Shown here piece by piece: positions 11,508 through 22,975 of a stretch of 64,000 nt of DNA. Numbering within the stretch: the first letter of the stretch is position 1; every line of letters starts with the position of its first letter. The translations under genes and the position numbers were made by a program. The stretch is taken from positions 1,614,501 through 1,678,500 of the forward strand of contig NC_047083.1 of assembly GCF_902459465.1 (NCBI RefSeq), written 5' to 3'. The notes beneath the pieces were generated by a model. That model was not told where the DNA came from and searched no databases. It saw only the letters and a program-made list of their open reading frames with translations. Source of the stretch: Asterias rubens. Lineage: Eukaryota; Echinodermata; Asteroidea; Forcipulatida; Asteriidae.

Positions 11508-14500
11508 ATGGAGAAAACTCTGCCTGCGGGAGCCCCTCCAAAGTGGTTGGGAAGTCGAGGTGAAGAGTTAAAGAACATTGTTTCTTTGCTGGGAGAGGGA
11601 TTCGTGAAATGCCGAGCGAATTTGTACAACGCCGAAACAAACCCAGACGTGAGTACTCAAATAAAAAGTAGTTTTTACAATAATAATATTGGAACCATAA
11701 TATTTAGTCGTGTAAATGATTGAATGGATAGCTTTCCGTATCACGCCACCAATTGTTCACACATTTTTTACAAAAAGGGAAATCCCATTCAGTCATTATT
11801 GAGGTAAATTACTTAGTTAGAAATAGATTATTTATTTGTTTTAATGATCCGTTTTAATTGAAATTAAATATTGCATAATATTAATGTAAAGTGGTGGCGT
11901 GATACAGAAATTTTTCCTTTATTGTTATTGTTAAGTTTATTTTACTAGCATCAAGCATGTGGTCCCAAAAAATAACTAGCCTAGGTTTTGACTCCTGAAA
12001 CTTTATGCAACGTTTATGGATAAGTTGCGCCATAAACGTTGCGTAAATGGACTTATGCAGTTGCGTAAATTTTCGTGATTCGGCTGCAGGTCCTTACTCC
12101 TAAATAGAAGTTTAAGGTCCGTTCCACTATCCTCTTTCGCTATCGTGGAGACGATAGTGGAACGAACCTCACGTGGTTTGAATAGTTTTCTTTTTTTGCT
12201 TCATTTCAGGGATGTATAAATCTTGGTACAGCTGAAAATCGACTCGTTTTTGAACTTCTTAAGAAACAGGTGAGTCAGAGTTTTTAAAACTTAGGCCAAA
12301 TAAAAACAATTAAAAAAACAGTTGATCGTCCCCGCCCGCAACCTTTTTTGGGGCCGCATCCTTTTTTATTACTTTTTTTGTTGTTGATTTGTTGTTAAAA
12401 AAAAATCCATCCTTTCAAAAAGACTGGCCTAGCCCTAGGGGCTTTTCCCGAATCTAAACAGGATGCTTTCAAACCCATGTAACCGTCTGTTTCATAAAAC
12501 AACATTTTAAAAATGCCTACCAGTCCAGCAAATCTTGTTAGTGTAAATAGTCCGACCCTGTTAACAAATAGTAAAATAAGTTTGTGGTGGGTTCAAACTG
12601 AAGAATTGGTGACCTGTTTGATTTGAAATACTAAGCGACCATCTTAGAAAAAAAAAAAAAAAAAATTCCCTCATCTTAGGTCATCCTCCTATTTTTGGAA
12701 AAATCCGGACGATCAACTGTTTTTATTTATTTATTTAGGCCTTATAAAAGTGAGACTTGTTTTCTTTCTTTTTTCGCTGGTAATTTTTTCCGCATATGTT
12801 GGGATACACCAAGTGAGGATACTGGTCTTCTCACATGGTGTATCTGACACAAAGGCCTACCCACAAAATAACAAACATGTGAAAATTTGAACTCAGTTGG
12901 TTGTCGAAGTTGCAAAATAATATTGGAAGAAATAACACCCTTGTCACACGAAGTTGTGTTCTTTCAGATGCTTGATTTCGAGACCACAAAATCTAATTCT
13001 GAGGTCTCGAAATCAAATTCAAATACTTTAGTGGAAAACTACTTTCTCGAAAACTATGTTACCTCAGAGGGAGCCGTTTCTCAAAATTTTTTATACTATC
13101 ATTATCTCTCCATTGATCGCTAACAAGTAAGTTTTTATGCTAACAATTAATTTTGAGCAATTAGCATTAGTGTCCACTGCCATTAAGGAAATTATGAAAA
13201 AGTACATGTATTTAAAAAATAACCTTTGTTTCCTAAATTTATAATATTTATTAATTTGTTTACAGATAAACAAGTTAAATGTCCATTGGGAGGACTATAT
13301 GTTTACCTACAACGATATGAGCGGGCGTCCGGACTTGAAAAAAGCTGTTGCTCAGTTTCTTAGCGACCAGACTAAGACACCTTTGCCTGTAGACCCTTCA
13401 AAGGTAGGTACTCAGGACCAACCCAAGACCTACCCAAGACCTACCCAAGACCTACCCAAGACCTACCCAAGACCTACCCAAGACCTACCCAAGACCTACC
13501 CAAGACCTACCCAAGACCTACCCAAGACCTACCCAAGACCTACCCAAGACCTACCCAAGACCTACCCAAGACCTACCCAAGACCTACCCAAGACCTACCC
13601 AAGACCTACCCAAGACCTACCCAAGACCTACCAAAGACCTACCAAAGACCTACCCAAGACCTACCCAAGACCTACCCAAGACCTACCCAAGACCTACCAA
13701 AGACCTACCCAAGACCTACCCAAGGCCTACCCAAGACCTACCCAAGACCTACCCAAGACTCACAATTTTTGCCCAGCACTCTGAGCAAAATACATTGGAT
13801 CGGTTGTGTTGGTCTTTGAAAAGTGTTTGAAGCCGTTTGTTATGAAATGCTAATGGTTAGACACATGTTACATAAATACATTATAAGCAGAATATAATGA
13901 TCCACACAAACATGCCTAGAAATTGCATGGTTTTACTTGTATGTCCCAAAGAATCACGGTTGGCCATTTTGTGGAGTCAAAATTTTTACTCCATATAATG
14001 GCCGACCGTGTTAGTTCGCGACGTAAAAGAAAAAACGTGCAATTTCAAGGCATGTTTGTGTGGATCGTTATATTATACTTTTAAATTATCTATCAGAACC
14101 ATGCATTTTATAGCAAACGGTTTCAAATGCTTTTCAAAGACCAACTCGACCGATTCAAGTCGATGTGTTCCTTTAAGAATGCTGTGGTGCGTCTGTTATG
14201 TATATTAACATTATGCTCTCTCTCCCATCCTAGTTGTGTGTTTTCAACGGAGGTGGGCCATGCATTGAGGCCTTGATCTTTGCCATATGTGATCCGGGAG
14301 GTAGGTCAATATTCAATTCCAGTCAGCAATATTTATTATGTGTAATGGTGCAACCATGATTGTGGCTGTTCACATGGAATGTTAAATTTAACGGGAAAGT
14401 TTTTGAATGATTCTGTTGCCTTCAGATGGTGTCATGGTCGCTACCCCGTACTACGGAGGAATAAACTTTGACGTCCAAGCCCGGGCCAGAGCCAAGGTTA

Positions 14501-17500
14501 TACCCGTGCATTTCTACAGCAAGGTACATTTGTCAGATTTCTTTTTCAGAACTTAAAGTTCGATGTAGCTTTAAAGACACTGGACATCTTTGGTAATTGT
14601 CAAAGACCAGTCTTCTCACTTTGTGTATCTCAACATATATGCATAAAAAAACAAACCTGTGAAAATTTGAGCTCAATTGGTCGTTGAAGTTGCGAGATAA
14701 TAATGGAAGGAAAAACACCCTTGTCACACAAAGTTGTGTGCTTTTCGATGTTTGATTTCGAGATCTCAAAATCTAATTCTGAGGTCTCGAAATCAAATTT
14801 GTGGAAAATTACTTCTTTCTCAAAAACTACGTTACTTCAGAGGGAGTCGCTTCTCACAATGTTTTATACTATCAACAGCTCTTTTTTATGCTAACAATTA
14901 TTATGAGTAATTACCAATAGTGTCCACTGCTTTTAAGTTCTTTATCTCGATGCAAAACTAATTAACTTCTAGCAATTGTTTAGTTATATTGTGTTTATTT
15001 TGTATTTTTGTTCAGTTGGAAGCAGGACAGACGAAGCCATTTCAAATCTCAATTTCTAAGATGGAGTCTGCGTATCAAGAGAATGTAAAAAAGGTTAGAG
15101 GTCATTGTTGAGGTTAAAGTTGAACATTTGTCTACTCCTTTTTTTACCACTCTTCAGTTGTAACCTTCTGTAAGTAATTTGATAAACATTCTTGGTTCCC
15201 TTTATCTTACTTTTTTGGGGGTAATATGGTGAAACAACATTCTGTGTAGCCGCTCATATAAATTACAGAACTTCAGAAGGATTTCGTCCTCTAGACCAAG
15301 GGGAGACCAAGGCCAACCCTAGTTTTATGTTTGTAAATCCTCTGAAATGTAACACCCAGGAAGTTCAAGGGGCTTCATCCTCTAGACCAAGAGGAGACCC
15401 AGACCCACTTCCCTAGTTCTGTATTTGTGGTAATGGAGAGAGTTTGTAAAGCCTCTGAAAAGTGACACCCAGGAGGTTCAGGGGGCTTCACCCTCTAGAC
15501 CAAGGGGAGACCCAGCCCTGATTCCATGTTGGCTGTATTTCATTCGAAACATAACACTGTTTTAAAATTCTCAAATAAACTTGTTCTTCACCATAGGGAG
15601 TCAAAATACGAGCTGTGTTCTTCATGAACCCCAACAACCCCCTTGGAGATGTTTGCACAAAACAAGAAGTCTTAGACCTTCTCAACTTCTGTCACAGGTA
15701 TGTCTAAAAAATCTATTCACTCTTCTCAAATCTTTTAAATAACTTTATGATTTGTTTCTAAATAAAATGGAATTCTCATATTTTGTTCATTATTTGAATA
15801 TTCATGGCCCATCTTATAATGCCTAATGCTTTTTTGTTACTCTGTGTGTCGAATATAACATGTGTTCAATTAGACTGGGTCCATTTTAACCTGTGTTATA
15901 TTGGACTGGTGAGTCCCTTATCGTGTTATATTGGACTGGTCCATATATACATTGTACCGGGTCTGTTAAAATCCGTCTTAAAATTAACTGTGTATTTTGA
16001 CTCTTTTATTATATTGGACTGGGTCCAGTATTTAAATCCTGTGTTATATTGGACTGGGTCCAATATGTGTACCATGTATTGTTTTGTTCTGACTCTGTTA
16101 AAACCTGTTATAATGAAATGTATATTTTGACTCTTTTTGTTATTATTTGTGTTATATATTGGACTGGGTCCAGTATTTAAATCCTGTGTTATATTGAACT
16201 AGGTCCAATATATGTACCATGTATTGTATTGTTCTGACTCTATTAAGACATGTGTTATAATGGACTTTGTATTTTGACTCTTTTTGTAATTATTTGTGTT
16301 ATATATTGGACTGGGTCAAGTATTTAAAACTTGGTCCATTTTAAGTATTTCAGTGTAGGAGTATTTTGTCTACAGGTATATATTTTTGTTACATTTGACT
16401 GATGGGTCCATTATATCCTATATTACAATATTGGACTAAGTCCAATATTTATTACTGTGCTAAAAGTCCAATATTTATTACTGTGCTATATTGGTCCGGG
16501 TCTGTCAACCGGTGTGTTTATAATTGACTGGTTATTATGACAAAATTGTATTTCTGTTGATTCTTGTATGTATGGTCTATTCTATAATGACCTTTCATTA
16601 ATTGAAGGGACCATGAATGCTTATTTTACCTCCCGGGTCCAATATTCACTGTTTCATCGGACCGGGTCCATTAATTTTGTTTATGGGCTGTTCAGTCTGT
16701 TCAATATTAATTCATTGAAGGCATTCCTTGCATCTGATCATGAATGAGGTTTACATGAACACTATCTTCAAGGAGGGAGTTGAACATCATAGTGTCTTGA
16801 GCTTAAAGCCAGAGGAGATCCCGGACCCTCAGAGAGTTCATTTTGTCTGGTCCGCTAGCAAGGTAATAATGCCCTCCATTTGTTAAGAGGGTTTGGGTAC
16901 TTTTTGTACTACACAAAACACAATGTCCGCAGATTTACATTAAACTTACACTATTTGTAATGTGCATTTCACTCTGTGTAAGCTTACCCCTTTTAAAATT
17001 TTGTGTACCGCTTTTTCATGAATTTTTAATTGTTAATGCCTAATATTTCATCTCTAATTTATTGTTGTTTTGTTTTGATATTTAACATATTGATCTTTCT
17101 ATTAAAAACGCTGTGATTTAGTTTTACTATAACTAGCGTACCTAAATGCGCAATAATAAGAATAATAATAACTCTTATTTTCCAAGGATCTCTCCATGTC
17201 TGGAATGAGATTTGGAGTACTCCATTCCTGGAACCAAGACGTACTCGACTGCGCAGTGATGTCGGCAAACTTCCACACCATACCAGTGTTCGTCCAAACA
17301 TTAATGCAGCAGTTGCTTAGCGATAAAGGTAAAACAAAACACTATTGTTAATTGTCAAAGCCCAGTCTTCTCACTTGGTGTATATCAACATATGCGCAAA
17401 ATAGCAAACCTGTGTAAATTTGAGCTGGAAGTTGTCGAAGTTGCGAGATAATAATGAAAGAAAAAACACCCTTGTCACAGAAAGTTATGTGTTTTCAGAT

Positions 17501-20282
17501 GCTTGATTTCAAGACCTCAAAATCTAGTTCTGAGGTCTCAAAATCAATATTGTGGAAAATTACTTCTTTCTCTAAAACCACTTTACTTCAGAGGGATCCG
17601 TTTCTCACAATGTTTTATACTATCAACCTCTCTGAGTCTCCATAAGTCGTTCTTGAGAAAGACGCAATTTCTCACACAAAAAAGACTTCCGGCCTGAAGA
17701 CTTGTTTAGGCATCTTTCATTACCAAAGGTGCCGAGTGCCTTTAAGCATTGTGTACTTGGGACTTTCCCGGGTTCTGTGAAAATCATCCATAGGCTGATT
17801 AGGGTTCAACTGGAACCAAAGACCTTTGCCTTAACTATTTTTTGCATAATTAACATCTTAGTGTCAATTATAAATTGTGCATTTTTTAATTAATATATTT
17901 ATTATTTTTTTATTTGGGGTATGGGGAATCAGATTGGCTCCGTGACGTCTATTTTCCAGAAAATAACAAAAGACTTTTAGAAGCGCACAATGCTACCAAA
18001 GATGCACTTGATGCAATTGGCTTGCCATACCTGGACAGACCGTCAGGTCTGTACATCTACGTTGATTTCAGAGAGGTAAGTGAGGCTGAAGATTTGTTTT
18101 GTAATGTGTGGTTTTGTCTTCCATCGGCAAACTGATTTTCCTTCCCCCCTCCCATGTTCTGTGTTGATGCATTCACCAAATGATATCATTCAAAACCAAA
18201 GTGGAAGTGTCGCGACCCTTTGTCGTTTACATTTTTGTAGTGTGTGCAAATTGCGATCTTACTCTTATTTTCAATTTTTCTCCCATTTTCTTTTGGAATT
18301 GGGGTTGATTTCCTCTGTGTCCGCCTGACGCTTATTTTTGTACTCTATTGACTCTATTGTATGTAATATGATTGTTTGTATTGCAATTTTTCACTAAATT
18401 TTTGCTTCTTTTTAACTGTTGTGTATTTTTAAACCATATTGCTATTTCTGCTCATGTTTTTATCCTGCATTTTAGGGTTTTTGGACTGTACAGCACTTTG
18501 AAACGGTGTTAAAGCGCTTTATAAATGCATTTAAGTTGTGATTGAGCTGTTAAGAGCGCTGAATTCAAACTCTGGTGTTTCTGATCAGCAGAGTGTGGGT
18601 TTGAATCCCCAGCCGTGACACTTGTGTCCTTAAGCATTGCTTTAAACTGTTGGTCCCGTTTGTTGTGTAACATACGTAAAAGAACCCAGTGAACTTTTCG
18701 AAATTACTTTTAGTAAACAGTGAAGTTCTAGTTGCCCAGATTTTAAAGTATGTACAGTAGGCCTACACGTATTGTCATAAATGTATCTTTCTGCATCAAA
18801 ATGGTAGGCCTAGTGATTACAAGTTGAACAATGGTCAAATGAAGTAACATTCACCCACTCTGCATCACGCACCCATTACCTGTGTACAAAACAGCGCAAT
18901 GTTCCCTCATTTTTGCCAAACAAAATGTTAAACCGCACACGCTTTGTGCATTTTACATATTTCATGAAAAGGGTTCATTTTTATTAGCTCGCATGGCAAG
19001 TTGAGAAGTGGTGTTCACTAGCTTGTAGTAGTTTGTTCACTAGCTTGTAGTAATTTTTACTAGACAGTGTGTACTAGGCTATGGGTGAAACTACACATGG
19101 TTTCATACTGCGCGCTTGCATAGTTTTTCAAAACCACAGGGGATGATGTGAATAGGTCTAAAAGTAGGAGGGTTACTAAATGCTTTATAATTCTACCGTA
19201 CGATCCATCTTCCATAGGCTGCTGTGGACTTGTTAGACCTCGGATAGTAATAAAGCTTCTTCTGTTTATCTGCTTGGTTTTCAGTTCATGTCATCTATCA
19301 CTCCGGAAGCTGAATTAGCGCTTTTCCATCGATTCATCGAGGAAGGGATATATTTAGCGCCCTCACAGGCCTTCTTCAGTGACGAATGTGGATGGTTCCG
19401 CATTGTGTTTTCTAGACCATCGATAGAAACAAAACTAGGTAAATTTAAAAAAAAAAATCTGTTGATTTACATACAGCAATGAAACGACTGGGCAAAATTT
19501 GGCAAACAACTTCTTGAGGGGAAATCTAGCATGATTAGCACATGAAATGTTACCTCCTAGTAAGGTTTGGAACCGGTCTTTGACTTTTAACTCAAATAAA
19601 TCCCAATCTCAACTTTACTACCCTCAGCAATGGATCGACTGGGCAAAGTTTGCAAACAACTTCTTGAAGAGAAATCTAACGTAGCTTCAGGTGGAGATGC
19701 AGAAGCGACAAATACACTTCTTGGCGAGGTGGAACATTTAACTGTGGCAGAAGGTACGCTTTGGTGCTGTATAGCGCCCTCTATGTCATTTTGTGTCGTG
19801 ACCTTGAGTATTTCAACATTGGCCCAATTTCAGGCAATTTTGCTGAGCAAAGGTTAGCAGGATACCAGCGAAAGATTGCACACGTGTTATGGTAGTTTGG
19901 CTGGTAATCTGGTAAGCATAACTTTGTTTTGCGTATTTCTGTGCTTTAAGTTGTGAAATTGGGCCTTTGGCTTAATTTCATATAGCTGCTTATGAAGAAA
20001 ACATTGCTGAAGAATTTTCTGCTTAGCAAAAATAAGCAGGATACCAGTCAGAGATGGTACATGAGGTATTTGGCTGGTAATCTTTTTCTGGTAAGCATTT
20101 TTCTCTTTTTTGCTTAGCTTAAAATAATATGTTTAATCTTTTCAGGAAGCACATTAGAGAACCTTCTGTCGCAGCTCAAAACTGGAATCCAGAACTCTGA
20201 TTGGCTGAAGACGAATACAGCCGACCAATGGAAAGATGAGAACCCTGAAGCATACAAAGCGTACATGGAGAACTTCAAGTAG
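11508..20282 (+). CDS. ACCS: 1-aminocyclopropane-1-carboxylate synthase-like protein (ACCS)
   Basis: Fold-type I PLP enzyme of the ACC-synthase/aminotransferase family. The activity of animal members is not settled. Thirteen exons join in phase: 11508-11648, 12210-12269, 13266-13403, 14234-14300, 14426-14523, 15016-15093, 15597-15697, 16721-16862, 17187-17328, 17933-18075, 19285-19438, 19628-19753, 20146-20282 (508 aa). The first ATG of the open frame is at 11508. Landmarks: GCINLGTAENRLVFELL; MSGRPDLKKAVAQFLS; VFNGGGPCIEAL; ATPYYGG; FMNPNNPLGDV; the Schiff-base lysine in SASKDLSMSGMRFG, split between exons 8 and 9 exactly at the lysine; and GWFRIVFSRP with the substrate-carboxylate arginine. 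The motif DEVYM of relatives reads NEVYM here (exon 8, AAT codon), replacing the aspartate that contacts the PLP ring nitrogen. The C-terminal extension (last two exons) is hydrophilic. No targeting peptide is apparent, so it is probably cytosolic. Candidate AATAAA at 21378-21383. Confidence 0.95.
12785..13187 (+). repeat. Family-B element (~390 bp), ACCS intron 2
   Basis: Shows family-B landmarks in order: cttctcac..ggtgtatct, acacccttgtcacacgaagt, the central palindrome built on tttcgagacc / ggtctcgaaa, cctcagagggagccgtttct, and the terminus tagtgtccactgcc. The 5' end is degenerate. Confidence 0.75.
13410..13762 (+). repeat. 11-bp minisatellite at ACCS intron 3 donor
   Basis: About 32 copies of acctacccaag start within about 10 bases of the exon-3 donor (gtaggt at 13404). 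Because 11 is not a multiple of 3, the array reads as an 11-residue repeat in an open frame that continues from exon 3. A few units carry caaag or aaggc variants. Confidence 0.95.
13805..14165. repeat. Large fold-back element, ACCS intron 3
   Basis: Long imperfect arms: gatccacacaaacatgcct pairs with aggcatgtttgtgtggatc, and the outer ggttgtgttggtctttgaaa pairs with tttcaaagaccaactcgacc. The centre has acggttggccat / atggccgaccgt. A half copy lies at 30362-30530. Confidence 0.85.
14571..14936 (+). repeat. Family-B element, ACCS intron 5
   Basis: Near-full copy from ttaaagacactggacatctt to gtgtccactgcttttaag, with the internal gagatctcaaaatctaa / ctgaggtctcgaaatc palindrome. Confidence 0.85.
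15265..15530 (+). repeat. ~110-bp tandem repeat, ACCS intron 6
   Basis: Three imperfect units, each containing a gcttcatcctctagaccaag-like core followed by gagacccag and a tgaaa.tg(t/a)ca(c)acccaggag stretch. Confidence 0.75.
15850..16700 (+). repeat. Degenerate satellite, ACCS intron 7
   Basis: Many dispersed copies of tgttatattggactgggtcc, with longer higher-order units around tccagtatttaaatcctgtg and gtaccatgtattg. Related in reverse complement to the 15-bp array at 541-633. Confidence 0.8.
17340..17745 (+). repeat. Family-B element, ACCS intron 9
   Basis: Starts at cactattgttaattgtcaaa and ends ggtgccgagtgcctttaag. Its 3' third differs from the consensus and carries aaaagacttccggcctgaag, so it is a subfamily or composite copy. 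Confidence 0.7.
18230..18650 (+). repeat. SINE-like remnants, ACCS intron 10
   Basis: A cgctttataaatgcatttaa tail-like block is followed at 18545-18650 by a tRNA-like head (gttaagagcgctgaattcaa ... gtgggtttgaatccccagcc gtgacacttgtgtcc) matching the SINE at 4485. No exon is seen in the rest of this intron (18076-19284). Confidence 0.55.
19473..19532 (+). pseudogene. Decayed duplicate of ACCS exon 12 start
   Basis: This ~58-bp block matches the beginning of the exon at 19628 (cgactgggcaaa, caaacaacttcttga, gaaatcta shared) and lies about 153 bp upstream. A one-base insertion puts TGA in the reading frame, so it cannot replace the exon. The acceptor-like acagca precedes it. Confidence 0.8.
19945..20120. 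repeat. Degenerate family-A fold-back remnant, ACCS intron 12
   Basis: Contains cttaatttcatatagctgct and scattered tgcttagc(t/a)taa motifs typical of family-A ends, just before the last ACCS exon. Confidence 0.5.
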
Positions 20283-20389
20283 ATGTGAGTGCATGCGACT
20301 GTTACGAAGAATTTTTACACACAAATGAACGATTATGGTGAAAATTAATTTTATTATTGATGTCAACAACTACAATCAAGCCCTATTTT

Positions 20390-20586
20390 GGGGGCTCGGC
20401 TTACTGACAAATTCTGTGCTTACAGTCACCATTCTCTGCAAGGGCCAAGTTTCTGTGTAGCTGTGTAATTGAAGAATGGTAGGCACTGCACAAGCAAAAA
20501 ATCCCTGCTTACTTGTTAGATATGCTTGACGTTAGTGCAGAATTCCCTGCTTCTGTTTACAGTAAGCAGAGCCATGAAATTGGGTT
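20390..20586. repeat. Family-A-like fold-back, ACCS 3' flank
   Basis: The inverted ends ggctcggcttactgacaaa and agtaagcagagccatgaaat, with a gcttgtgcagtg-type centre, lie in the region that is probably ACCS 3'UTR. Confidence 0.6.
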
Positions 20587-20819
20587 TTGTTGACTTTGGA
20601 CTACAAAATGTCAGTATTGTACAAGAAAGTTACTCCAAAGTAATTGTTTGGCGAAAGGAAACATTCTTACTATGTGAAGAATCTGTGGATATTTATTTTT
20701 TATTTTATTTTTTTCCAATTAATTTTCCATTTATTTAATTCTGTCTAAACCAAAGACAACAACAGAGTGAGACATTAATAACATACACTGAGCTTGAATT
20801 CAATATGGCATGAAATCCT

Positions 20820-21203
20820 TAAAGGGAGAGTACACGTTTGGTAATTGTCAAAGACAAGTCTTCTCACTTGGTGTATCCCATCATAAGTATAAAATAACAA
20901 GCCTGTGAAAATTTGGGCTCAATTGGTCATCGAAGTTGCGAGAAAATTTTGAAGAAAAAAAAACTACAACCCTTCTTGGACGAATGTGGTTGCTTTCAGA
21001 TAAGAATAAAAGACTTCTAGCTAGAAGTCTTTTAATATTTTAGAGAGAAATTACTTTTTTTCTCAAAATCTATGCTACTTCAGAGGGAGCCGTTTCTCCC
21101 AATGTTTTTTACTATCAACAGCTCCCCAATGCTCGTTACCAAGTCAGTTTTTAAGTTAATGTTTGTTTTGAGTAATTACCAAAGGTGTACCTTCCCTTTA
21201 ACA
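20820..21203 (+). repeat. Family-B element, divergent subfamily
   Basis: Ends ttaaagggagagtacacgtt and gtgtaccttccctttaa are inverted. The centre is aaaagacttctagctagaag tcttt, a hairpin different from the tttcgagacc palindrome of other copies, so it marks a second subfamily. It lies in the ACCS 3' flank. Confidence 0.8.
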
Positions 21204-21861
21204 CCTTCTTATATATACATGTATGTAGTGATTAATAATAACAATAATAATTAAACAATTTATAATTTAAAACTGATTAGCCCACCAGTATTTGAAAGAG
21301 CCTGAATTCCACTTAAAATGTTTTTGATGAATAAGGAAAACAAGTCATATGATTATAAATAGGTTTCAATTGTGTAAAATAAACAATAATTTTGTATGCC
21401 CTTGTCCAGAGCTTTTCTGCGAGTTACGTACTCTCAAAACGTCATAAGTAGATAAAGCCGCTTTGTTGCAGCGTGGATGTATAACAAAACAAATTCCCAC
21501 AAATGACGTCAGCGGCATTGTCCTTTGACGCCCGCTCTCAACGGCAGAAGTGTTTTTAGTTTTTCAAAAAACCTTTAGGTAGGGGCCTGAATTTTTAATT
21601 GATAATTACAAAAAGTTCAGAAGTGTACACATATCAAAATTACATTAAAATGGTGAACAAGTGCATTATAAACAAGTTAAAATACCATTTCTGTTGAAAA
21701 CATTCCGCTCAGGTAGCTGTTTAAGTCCGATTCTAATTCTGTTTATTGACCTTGTTGTGCTATTCTTCACATTTCTCATTTTTTACATTTTTACTTTTTA
21801 AAATCAAACCAAACCAAATGAAAATATGAAGTTTTACTGATTTTGTTAAGCTACTAAAAGG

Positions 21862-22187
21862 TAGTCTTGGTTCAAGACTCTCCTGGATTTGTCACAACAG
21901 GGCGCGCTATCACCCCCAACGCGCTATCAACCATGAACCGCTATCACCCGAGAAACGCTATCACAGGAGAGTCTTGGCACATTCGTTAAATCTCCCCCCT
22001 AAAAAAAGGGGCGGGCTCTGCGGGAAACCTACGCACGCGCATTATGTTTCCCCCCGATATTGGGGGGGAGATTTAACGAATGTTCCAAGACTCTCCTGTG
22101 ATAGCGGTTCGTGGTTGATAGCGCGTTGGTGGTGATAGCGTGCTTTCTTGTTACAAATCCAGGAGAGTCCTGAACCAAGACTACTAA
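21862..22187. repeat. 326-bp near-palindromic fold-back transposon
   Basis: The arms of about 130 bp begin tagtcttggttcaagactct and end ggagagtcctgaaccaagac ta. Both arms carry several gctatcac / gtgatagc units. Both sides are flanked by ctactaaaagg, a candidate target duplication of about 10 bp. The left arm has one extra gctatca-containing unit. Confidence 0.9.
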
Positions 22188-22189
22188 AA

Positions 22190-22575
22190 GGCAGTGGACA
22201 CTATTAGCAATAATACTCAAAATAATTATTAGCATAAAACCTTTCTTGGTGACGAGTAATGGGGAGAGGTTGATGGTATAAAACATTATGAGAAACGGCT
22301 CCCTCTGAAGTGGCGTAGTTGTCAAGAAAGAAGTAATTTTCCACAAATTTGATTTTGAGCCCTCAGATTTAGAACTTGAGGTCTCGAAATAAACCATCTA
22401 AACACACACAACTTCGTGTGACAACGGTTATTTTTTCTTTCATTATTATCTCGCAACTTCGATGACCAATTGAGCTCAAATTTTCACAGGTTTGTTATTT
22501 TATGCATATGTTGAGATACACCAACTGTGAAGGCTAGTCATTGACAATTACCAATAGTGTCCACTGCCTTTAAGT
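22190..22575 (-). repeat. Family-B element
   Basis: Complete copy in reverse orientation, from aaaggcagtggacactatta to tagtgtccactgcctttaa, abutting the 326-bp palindrome. Confidence 0.85.
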
Positions 22576-22975
22576 GTGCAAATAATGTGTATTATTGCTA
22601 CTTGCAATGAAACAATAAATTCCAATATATTTTATATTTAAAATTTGTAAATTTGTCTGATCTTCATATTCATTAATTTGTTTATTCATTATATGTCAAG
22701 GTAAATTATGAGAGTTGATGTCACTGGCAACTTTGGAACACAAGGTGGCAGCAGACTCTCTGGGTAATTTTTCATCGATTATGTAAGTCAAAGGTTGCAT
22801 GATTTTATGAGAGAGTAAAAGAAAACGGCGAACTCCCACAAGGGGGTATAACCACTAAGCTGGCAACAGCCAATCTCTATCATACAAATATCGATTTTTA
22901 ACATCTGTGATTATAAACTGCCCCAAAAAATATTGTGATTCAGCAACAAGATGACAATACTTATTCTAGCCATTG

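Noticed and set aside
13299..13784. 161-residue open frame with a Tyr-Pro-Arg-Pro-Thr repeat
   Set aside because: It is ACCS exon 3 running into the intronic 11-bp minisatellite; the donor at 13404 ends the coding part. Kept only as an intron-retention idea.
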